A stretch of 15,653 nt of DNA from an uncultured Fidelibacterota bacterium (GTDB taxonomy: Bacteria; Marinisomatota; Marinisomatia; Marinisomatales; UBA1611): assembly GCA_913041325.1 (NCBI GenBank), contig CAJWHU010000021.1, positions 1 to 15,653 on the forward strand. The letters run 5' to 3'. Positions 7,161 through 13,314 of the stretch are shown piece by piece. The notes under the pieces were generated by a model, which was not told the DNA's origin, made no database searches, and worked only from the letters and a program-made list of their open reading frames with translations. The translations under genes were made by a program, and so were the position numbers. How positions within the stretch are numbered: the stretch's first letter is position 1; each line of letters starts with the position of its first letter.

Positions 7161-8108
7161 ATGAATTATGATATAATCATTGACTGCATATTGGTTGTCC
7201 TTTCCATAATTATGCTATGGAAAGGAGCTGATTGGCTAGTAGAGTCTGCTGCTGAGATTGCCCACACCTTTAAAGTCTCCGATCTAATCATTGGGCTAAC
7301 TGTTGTTGCATTTGGTACTTCTGCTCCTGAATTTGCGGTTACAATTAGTGCAGCTGCGACCAATCAAACGGATATATCTATCGGAAATGTGATAGGCTCA
7401 AATATTTTTAACCTAGGATTTATTTTAGGTGGCACAGCGCTTATACGTCCAATAGCCACTTCCAAAAGAATGTTTGAGCGAGACGGATTGTTCTTGCTCA
7501 TTTCCACAGCGCTGATTTTCCTCCTTTTCTTTGGCCTCGATGGCTGGACTCCAGACGATAATTATAGTCAATACGAGGGTTTTCTACTTTTTTCCCTTCT
7601 AATCGGATATGTCGTATTCCTTTTTGTAAAAAAAGATCCCCCAGAGGAAGTTCACCCAAGTGCTGCTACATATGTATCATATATATTATTTTTTGTTGGA
7701 CTAATCGCGATTGTTGCTGGCGGTCATTTGATGGTTAAACACGCATCTAATGTAGCCAGATCGATTGGAGTTTCCGATTGGGTTATAGCTGTAACTATTG
7801 TTGCAGCTGGTACCTCAGCCCCTGAGTTTGCCACCTCATTAACAGCGGCAATTAAGGGTCGTCATGGAATCGCAGTGGGTAACCTCATAGGAAGTGATCT
7901 ATTCAACCTACTTGGAGTTCTTGGCCTTGCCGGCATGATTAACCCATCAGATATTTCTGAAGATATTTTTGGTAGTGTATTCTTATTGGTTCTAATGGTT
8001 GGACTGACATTGCTTATGATCAGAACAAAATGGAAAATAGGACGCGTTGAAGGAGCAATACTAGTTTCGATTAATTTGATACGATGGTACGCAGATTTTG
8101 CAAACTAG
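7161..8108 (+). CDS. CaCA-family Na+/Ca2+ antiporter (YrbG-like)
   Basis: Inner-membrane cation/Ca2+ exchanger of the K+-dependent Na+/Ca2+ exchanger-like branch. The 315 aa are almost entirely hydrophobic helices (about ten), arranged as two inverted repeats joined by a hydrophilic loop near 156-170 (KKDPPEEVHPS). Alpha-repeat 1 has GTSAPE (52-57) and GNVIGSNIFN (75-84). Alpha-repeat 2 has GTSAPE (217-222) and GNLIGSDLFN (240-249). Both ion-site glutamates are present. The second repeat has Asp246 where the first has Asn, a substitution I believe is common in bacterial members. It is the sole plus-strand gene and its 3' end overlaps the convergent nadD by 4 nt. Ion specificity cannot be read from sequence. 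Confidence 0.93.
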   Translation: MNYDIIIDCILVVLSIIMLWKGADWLVESAAEIAHTFKVSDLIIGLTVVAFGTSAPEFAVTISAAATNQTDISIGNVIGSNIFNLGFILGGTALIRPIATSKRMFERDGLFLLISTALIFLLFFGLDGWTPDDNYSQYEGFLLFSLLIGYVVFLFVKKDPPEEVHPSAATYVSYILFFVGLIAIVAGGHLMVKHASNVARSIGVSDWVIAVTIVAAGTSAPEFATSLTAAIKGRHGIAVGNLIGSDLFNLLGVLGLAGMINPSDISEDIFGSVFLLVLMVGLTLLMIRTKWKIGRVEGAILVSINLIRWYADFAN

Positions 8109-8683
8109 ACATATAAATTTTCCCTGTTAATATATTCCCAAACTGGCAATGTTACCATGTAGCGAATTGTTTTATGCTCTTTCCATCTTTTTCTAATGAT
8201 TGAAGATGAAATTTCAAACCTTGGTACGTTCGCGAACTGTACTCTTTGTAAAATCCACGAAGGAATATCACTGGGTCGAAATCCGGGTCTTATAGCTACT
8301 ACTACTTTGCAATTTTTAAGTATACCTTTTGGATTTTTCCAGTTTGGGAAATCCATTAAACTATCACTTCCGATCAAAAAAAATAATTCATCTTCAGATT
8401 TCATGATATGTTCTCTGTAGTGAGTGATTGTATCCATTGTGTAAGAGATTCCACCTCGATTAATCTCGATATCTGATAATTCAAAGTTAGGATTATCTTT
8501 TATAGCTAGCTCAAGCATTTTGATTCGCTTCTTTTTATCAGTCACGACTTTTTTTTGCAACTGCTTGTTAGCTGGAACAAACAGGATGGTATCAAAGTTC
8601 TCAGCCTCACAAACGGTTTGAGCAATGAGGAGGTGCCCTATGTGCGGAGGGTCGAAGGTACCACCAAAAAGGCATACTCTCAA
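8105..8683 (-). CDS. nadD: nicotinate-nucleotide adenylyltransferase (NadD)
   Basis: Converts nicotinate mononucleotide plus ATP to deamido-NAD+, a required step of NAD biosynthesis. The 192-aa length is typical. Motifs are GGTFDPPHIGH (7-17, with the HxGH nucleotidyltransferase site at 14-17), LIGSDSLMDFPNWKNP in the middle (the family's GxDxL...W region) and the C-terminal ISSSIIR (158-164) of the ATP site. The family-typical start residues MRVCLFGGTFDPPH are encoded from a TTG codon, which overlaps the bamD stop as TTGA. I see no better start. It ends the envelope operon and converges on the antiporter gene. It shares a superfamily with CoaD but not close similarity. Confidence 0.95.
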   Translation of the reverse strand: MRVCLFGGTFDPPHIGHLLIAQTVCEAENFDTILFVPANKQLQKKVVTDKKKRIKMLELAIKDNPNFELSDIEINRGGISYTMDTITHYREHIMKSEDELFFLIGSDSLMDFPNWKNPKGILKNCKVVVAIRPGFRPSDIPSWILQRVQFANVPRFEISSSIIRKRWKEHKTIRYMVTLPVWEYINRENLYV

Positions 8684-9447
8684 TTTTCTACCTTATCTAG
8701 CTTTTTCTTTATTTTGTCAATTTTTATTTTAGCATCTTCAAATAGTCCATTATTGGTAAGAGTTTCCTTGTGCTTATTTAACATAAGCTCTGCACTATCA
8801 AGATCTTTATTTTTTGCTAGGGCTATGATCATACCTTGGCGGGCGTCATCTATGATTTTTGTGTCATAATATTTGTCTATAACATCCTGGAAAGTAATTA
8901 TTGCTGAATCGTATTCCTCAAGTTTTATATACAATATACCGGTCTCGTATAATTTCACTCCAAGCTTTTCTCTTAATTTTTCAATTGATACAAGTACATC
9001 ACCTTTTAGGGTTGTATTAGGAAAGTCTTCTAAAAACTCCTGATACCTTTCTAAAGCCTTTTCCGTATATTCTTGGTCATGGTAATATTTTGGAGATTCA
9101 ATTCTATAAGCTTCGCATATTTGAAAACGTGCTTTTTCAACAAATGGGCTATAACTCATCCTGCGAGTTAATTTTTCATACTCTGCTATTGCAAGTATGT
9201 ATTCTTTGTTCAAAAAATATGATTCACCAAGATAATATTGAGCATCATCTCCTACATCGGTACCTGCACCCCGCATGACCGCGTATTGGAAATCAGATTG
9301 GGCCTTCAGGTATTTGCCATTTTCTAGATTTTTCATACCAGCTTCAAACCTGACTTGAGCACTAGAATTATCACTGAGATTAGAGCCAGCACAGCCTAGA
9401 CTGAATAAAATTAAAGCACAAAGCGGTGGTAGTATTTTTAACGACAT
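8680..9447 (-). CDS. bamD: BamD-like outer-membrane assembly lipoprotein (TPR)
   Basis: Probable BamD, the essential TPR lipoprotein that works with BamA to insert outer-membrane beta-barrels. The 255 aa begin with a lipoprotein signal peptide ending LFSLGC, making Cys19 the lipidated residue (Ser at -3 is less usual but allowed). Several TPR-like helical pairs follow: FEAGMKNLENGKYLKAQSDF, AQYYLGESYFLNKEYILAI and, most BamD-like, YHDQEYTEKALERYQEFL then EDFPNT, and LYETGILYIKLEEYDSAI. The length matches E. coli BamD closely. It overlaps the upstream DUF5683-like gene by 1 nt (TGATG) and nadD by 4 nt. A protein with an Omp85-type barrel lies in the same operon, consistent with outer-membrane biogenesis. 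Confidence 0.85.
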   Translation of the reverse strand: MSLKILPPLCALILFSLGCAGSNLSDNSSAQVRFEAGMKNLENGKYLKAQSDFQYAVMRGAGTDVGDDAQYYLGESYFLNKEYILAIAEYEKLTRRMSYSPFVEKARFQICEAYRIESPKYYHDQEYTEKALERYQEFLEDFPNTTLKGDVLVSIEKLREKLGVKLYETGILYIKLEEYDSAIITFQDVIDKYYDTKIIDDARQGMIIALAKNKDLDSAELMLNKHKETLTNNGLFEDAKIKIDKIKKKLDKVEN

Positions 9448-10373
9448 CAGAAAAACACCGAAAATTTAACACCACCAACACCAATCGAATTTCTGGGATT
9501 GTAGGTTAAACTGAAGTTTGTATCTACACGGGCATTATCTTCGTTTTGCTTTGCATTTTTCCTTTGGTTAGACCAGACCGTTTCAATACCGCTTATCACG
9601 TGGTTGAACATCAATGCTGTTATACTATACTTAGCAGCAGTAAGCAGCCTGTTTGAGTTATATCTTTGGTTAATATAATTATTTTTCATCGGGGTTTTTA
9701 TAACTATCTCGATGCTATCACCAACATCTTTTTCTTCCCAATACCATTCTAGCCTTGCATCACTCCAGCCACCTACAAACTGATCATATTTCCCAATGTT
9801 TTCATAAAAGTGTCTGTCGCGAACTACTGTTACATCAGCACGATTTACAGGATCTAAGACCCAACCAAGGTTATTTTCCAAACTATCTGAGGATACCTTC
9901 GAAAGATTTAATTCATTTGCAAGATTACCTGATATCATCAACTGGAGATCATGAGTGCCTCTTAGTGATTGCAGTGAAGAAAATGAGCTCCATAGCCTAT
10001 CGCCCGAGGAGCTCAGACCAGGAGAATCATATCGATTATTCACCCAATTATCTAGAGACCAGTTATCATCAGCATATGCTTGGTAATTTTGTCTCTCTAT
10101 TTCTGCATTTTTTATAAAGTGATTCCAGGATACAATGCTCCCAATCTCGATGCTCATAAACCCAAGTATCTTCCACAAAGGTGATTTGGTGTAGTATTGT
10201 CCTGCTCCCGGAATGATTAAAGACATGATCAATGGTTTTCCGGGATATTGTATGACCTCTTTCTTTATAGAATCAATTACTTCTGTCGTATCGGTCTCTA
10301 CCGATAGACTTTGTGAGAAGCTTAATGCCCCTGCTAAAAAGTACAAACTAAAAGTCAAATAATATTTTGACAT
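9447..10373 (-). CDS. DUF5683-like envelope protein
   Basis: A 308-aa exported protein of unknown function. After a signal peptide (about 1-21, cleavage near SFSQ/S) comes the hallmark proline-glycine stretch of DUF5683-type proteins, KPLIMSLIIPGAGQYYTKSPLWK (46-68 region, with PGAGQYY at 55-61), then a helix with GFMSIEIGSIVSW. The remainder is Asn/Tyr/Trp-rich, with a second hydrophobic stretch near ITALMFNHVISGIE and a C-terminus of beta-strand character ending in Phe (GGVKFSVFF), compatible with outer-membrane association. I chose the ATG at 10373 over the upstream ATG at 10424 because it directly begins the signal peptide and is preceded by an AGGGG Shine-Dalgarno-like stretch. This start overlaps the upstream gene by 26 nt. 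Role unknown; the operon suggests envelope biogenesis. Confidence 0.75.
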   Translation of the reverse strand: MSKYYLTFSLYFLAGALSFSQSLSVETDTTEVIDSIKKEVIQYPGKPLIMSLIIPGAGQYYTKSPLWKILGFMSIEIGSIVSWNHFIKNAEIERQNYQAYADDNWSLDNWVNNRYDSPGLSSSGDRLWSSFSSLQSLRGTHDLQLMISGNLANELNLSKVSSDSLENNLGWVLDPVNRADVTVVRDRHFYENIGKYDQFVGGWSDARLEWYWEEKDVGDSIEIVIKTPMKNNYINQRYNSNRLLTAAKYSITALMFNHVISGIETVWSNQRKNAKQNEDNARVDTNFSLTYNPRNSIGVGGVKFSVFF

Positions 10374-13314
10374 ATCCCCTGCCCTTTTCACCATACATAA
10401 TCTTATATGGCTCATCTTGATCATTATTAATCGATACTTGAAACTTGCTCATTGGTTGATGATATTCCAGCTCAATAGCAGTTGGGAAATTATAAAAAGA
10501 AAAGCCATTCAACCTAAACTGAATTCCAAATGATTTTTTTATTGATAACTTTTCGGTCCATGCATCTCCAAACTGAATAATGCCTCCCAATGTTGCATTC
10601 TGGAAAATCAACCACATCGTCTTGTAGTGCTTATTACTGAATATTGGTGACCTGAGTGTAACATCAAACATAGCACTTTTTGAACCATGGATTGCATAAT
10701 AAGGATAACCCCTGATGCCAGGCATACCACCCAAATAAAAATGGAAAAAAGAATCAGCATTATTATTACTCATCCATCCTAGCTGTGACCTGAGTGACAA
10801 GTTAAGAGATTTCATCTTTGGTATTTCTAGGTGATAGGAACCGTCAGCACTCAATCTGATTAAGTTATTAGCGCCGAAGCTTTCAAGCAACGTACCGGAG
10901 TCAGAAAAATCTAAACTGTCAATGAAATCATTTTGCTCAATATCCATCGTTAAATCTAGAACGTATCCAGCCGATGGATTAATTGTTTTATCATTTGTCT
11001 TTTTTCTCTTATCAAACTTCAGGTGGCTGTTAATAGACCAACCACGAAAGTAATCATATGCAGCGCCAGGGTATAAGACTTCATCATTAGTATAAATTTC
11101 TTCTTGTATAAAGGCTCTATACCATTGCCTAGATACTGCTGTTTCAAATTTTGAACCATAAATTGGTATTTTAAAACCAGACCGAAATTGGACAAGCCTG
11201 AACTTTATATTATCTTTAATTTGATAAACACCATTATAAAGTGTATTGTCGCTCTTATTTCTTGTTAGAAAATAGGATTCGAAAAATAAGGTGGGTTTAA
11301 ACCTTCTAAAATCAAAAATAAAAAATAGATCGAGATCATTGAGTTTATTTATTGCCCCCCCTCCGAAAAGAGAAAGACGATTTATTATTTCATCAGAGGA
11401 GAAGTAGAAACCAGGCTTAATTGTCCCATAATCTATCATCAATCTCGGCATTATGAACATGTTTGGAAATTGATCCTCATAGGGCTTAGCTTCACCACTA
11501 TATAATTCCTTAATTGGCTTTTTGAGCTCTCTATTATTTAGGTAATAGTCCGGCTCATATCCCACAAGATCTTCATCAACATAAAATATTTCATCTAGTA
11601 TACTAATATTATAGGATCCATTTTGATATAGTGAAAAAAGAATCTTCCCATTTTTTGAGACATCTGGCATGAATGCACCACCAAGAACATTAGTAACATA
11701 GCCAGCTGTAGAATCTAAAGTGTTTAATACATATAAATTGTATATACCGCTCTTATCCGTGCTATAGATTTTATATTTAGAATTGTGAGAAGAAAAATTT
11801 CTCTCATCATAAAACTTATTTCCAGCAAAAACATCAATCTCATTAGAGCGTAAATCAAAAGAGTAAATGTCCCTGAAATGATTTTCTGTCAAGTCAAAAT
11901 ACAATTTGTTTGAAAAACTATCATAGTACAGATAACTTATCATTGGCCTATCTGTGAAATTGGTGAGCCTGCTTGTAGTACTAGTTTTTAAATCAAGTAA
12001 ATAAAGATCTTGGCCACCATCGTATGTAGATAAATACGCAATAGCACTATCTTTTTCAATGAATACAGGACTGAATGCTCTTTCATCTATGGTTAATCTT
12101 TCTTCTTCATCTTTATCAAAGTCATAAGAATAAATGTCATAGAATCGTGAACCGTTCCGGTTTGGGAATTTTGCTTTTTTCGAATAATAAACTTTATCAC
12201 CGGAGGGATGCCAAGTCGGCGCTGAAATAACCCCACTTTTTATCTTTGTATGTTTCCCTGAATCAAAGCTGTGATAGAACAAATCGGTTTGACCAAAAAA
12301 ATCATTCTCTTTATTCGAAAGATAAACATAACCATTTTCTTTCGGGTGCCATTTAGGAAATAGATTTGTTGTTCCTTTGGCTTGTAGTACTTTACCTTTA
12401 ATTGGTAATACTTTAAGTGGCTCCGTGATGCTATTATATCTTGCCTCCAAGGATGACTTAAAATCTAGATAAACCTCGTCGCCGCTTATCCCAAGAACAT
12501 TTACAAATGCTTTATTAATAGAAAAGTTATGTGGTTTTGATAATTCATCAATTATTTGACTTATTACATCGGAACCGAATTCATTGGTCAAATATGTGGC
12601 AAGTGCATACCCTGCGTTGTACGTGGACTCATTACCAATTCCTTTTTTACCAAATGTATTCATTTCAGTAAAACTGAGCATGTTATTATTTATCACTCTG
12701 TCTCTAAGCACCATATCTCTGTGACTATCCCACATGTCATAGTCGGCAGCGTCATACATGTACTGAGCTATGCCCTCTGCGAACCAAGGAGGGATACATG
12801 TACCAGGAAAGGGGTAACTAATTATTGAGTTGGGGTATCCGTATAAAACATCAGGCCTATTTTCTTTTTCATAGTTCATTATTTGCAGGTAACCACCCGG
12901 TATCCTGGTTCCCATTTTCATTGATTTTTGAAGAGAGATTATGTGAGCAAATTCATGGGTTATAACATTCTGTAACCATCTATGGCTTCCTCGCAACTCA
13001 AAATCAAGAGGTGAAGCCCATATGACTATTTTATTATCGTAATAGTATGCTGCACCATTGGAGTAGTCATCCGGATCGAGAAGTACAAGATGAGTCTTCT
13101 CTTCAGGCTTAAAGCTATAGAAATCGGTGATAGGATGATAAATAGCCTCAGCCACAGTTGCTGATTCTCTTGCTGTGTTTTCGGTTTCTTCATGATAATG
13201 CACTTTGAAGTGAGCTGTTTCAAAGGTGAACCAATCAAACTCTGGATGATTATAGTCTACTTGCCCATTCATGAAAGCGTTTAGAATTAAAAAGTAGAAT
13301 GAAATTTTTCTCAT
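10348..13314 (-). CDS. exported gluzincin peptidase / TolB-like propeller / Omp85-like outer-membrane barrel protein
   Basis: A 988-aa multidomain envelope protein. After a signal peptide (about 1-17) comes a peptidase MA-like domain (about 25-295) with zinc motif HEFAH (120-124; His120, Glu121, His124) and a downstream WFAEG with Glu180 as the expected third ligand, so the site looks intact. Residues 315-580 form WD40/TolB-like propeller blades (for example FPKWHPKENGYVYLSN, APTWHPSGDKVYYS, RAFSPVFIEKDSAIAYLS). From about 620 to 988 lies a beta-barrel with the Omp85 signature GMPGIRGY (863-870), a late QFGDAWTEK segment and a terminal Phe (ILFDF), the usual beta-signal. The ATG overlaps the upstream stop (TAATG). 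Related architectures are often annotated merely as Tol biopolymer proteins. Substrate and whether it assembles or secretes proteins are unknown. Confidence 0.8.
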   Translation of the reverse strand: MRKISFYFLILNAFMNGQVDYNHPEFDWFTFETAHFKVHYHEETENTARESATVAEAIYHPITDFYSFKPEEKTHLVLLDPDDYSNGAAYYYDNKIVIWASPLDFELRGSHRWLQNVITHEFAHIISLQKSMKMGTRIPGGYLQIMNYEKENRPDVLYGYPNSIISYPFPGTCIPPWFAEGIAQYMYDAADYDMWDSHRDMVLRDRVINNNMLSFTEMNTFGKKGIGNESTYNAGYALATYLTNEFGSDVISQIIDELSKPHNFSINKAFVNVLGISGDEVYLDFKSSLEARYNSITEPLKVLPIKGKVLQAKGTTNLFPKWHPKENGYVYLSNKENDFFGQTDLFYHSFDSGKHTKIKSGVISAPTWHPSGDKVYYSKKAKFPNRNGSRFYDIYSYDFDKDEEERLTIDERAFSPVFIEKDSAIAYLSTYDGGQDLYLLDLKTSTTSRLTNFTDRPMISYLYYDSFSNKLYFDLTENHFRDIYSFDLRSNEIDVFAGNKFYDERNFSSHNSKYKIYSTDKSGIYNLYVLNTLDSTAGYVTNVLGGAFMPDVSKNGKILFSLYQNGSYNISILDEIFYVDEDLVGYEPDYYLNNRELKKPIKELYSGEAKPYEDQFPNMFIMPRLMIDYGTIKPGFYFSSDEIINRLSLFGGGAINKLNDLDLFFIFDFRRFKPTLFFESYFLTRNKSDNTLYNGVYQIKDNIKFRLVQFRSGFKIPIYGSKFETAVSRQWYRAFIQEEIYTNDEVLYPGAAYDYFRGWSINSHLKFDKRKKTNDKTINPSAGYVLDLTMDIEQNDFIDSLDFSDSGTLLESFGANNLIRLSADGSYHLEIPKMKSLNLSLRSQLGWMSNNNADSFFHFYLGGMPGIRGYPYYAIHGSKSAMFDVTLRSPIFSNKHYKTMWLIFQNATLGGIIQFGDAWTEKLSIKKSFGIQFRLNGFSFYNFPTAIELEYHQPMSKFQVSINNDQDEPYKIMYGEKGRGYVKILFDF

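Noticed and set aside
63..8683. CoaD and NadD as a recent duplication
   Set aside because: Both carry the TFDP..HxGH motif because they belong to the same nucleotidyltransferase superfamily. Their C-terminal motifs and the rest of their sequences are family-specific, so they are ancient paralogues.
10374..10424. Longer N-terminus for the DUF5683-like protein starting at 10424
   Set aside because: The extra 17 residues (MIKMSHIRLCMVKRAGD) would precede a clean signal peptide, and they lie wholly inside the upstream gene's barrel-encoding end. The ATG at 10373 has a better Shine-Dalgarno sequence and signal peptide.
12556..12828. Plus-strand open frame within the 988-aa protein gene
   Set aside because: It is antisense to the conserved peptidase domain, its translation resembles no family, and it has no Shine-Dalgarno sequence. 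Similar antisense frames at 492-770, 8555-8869, 9755-10117 and 15025-15333 were rejected for the same reason.
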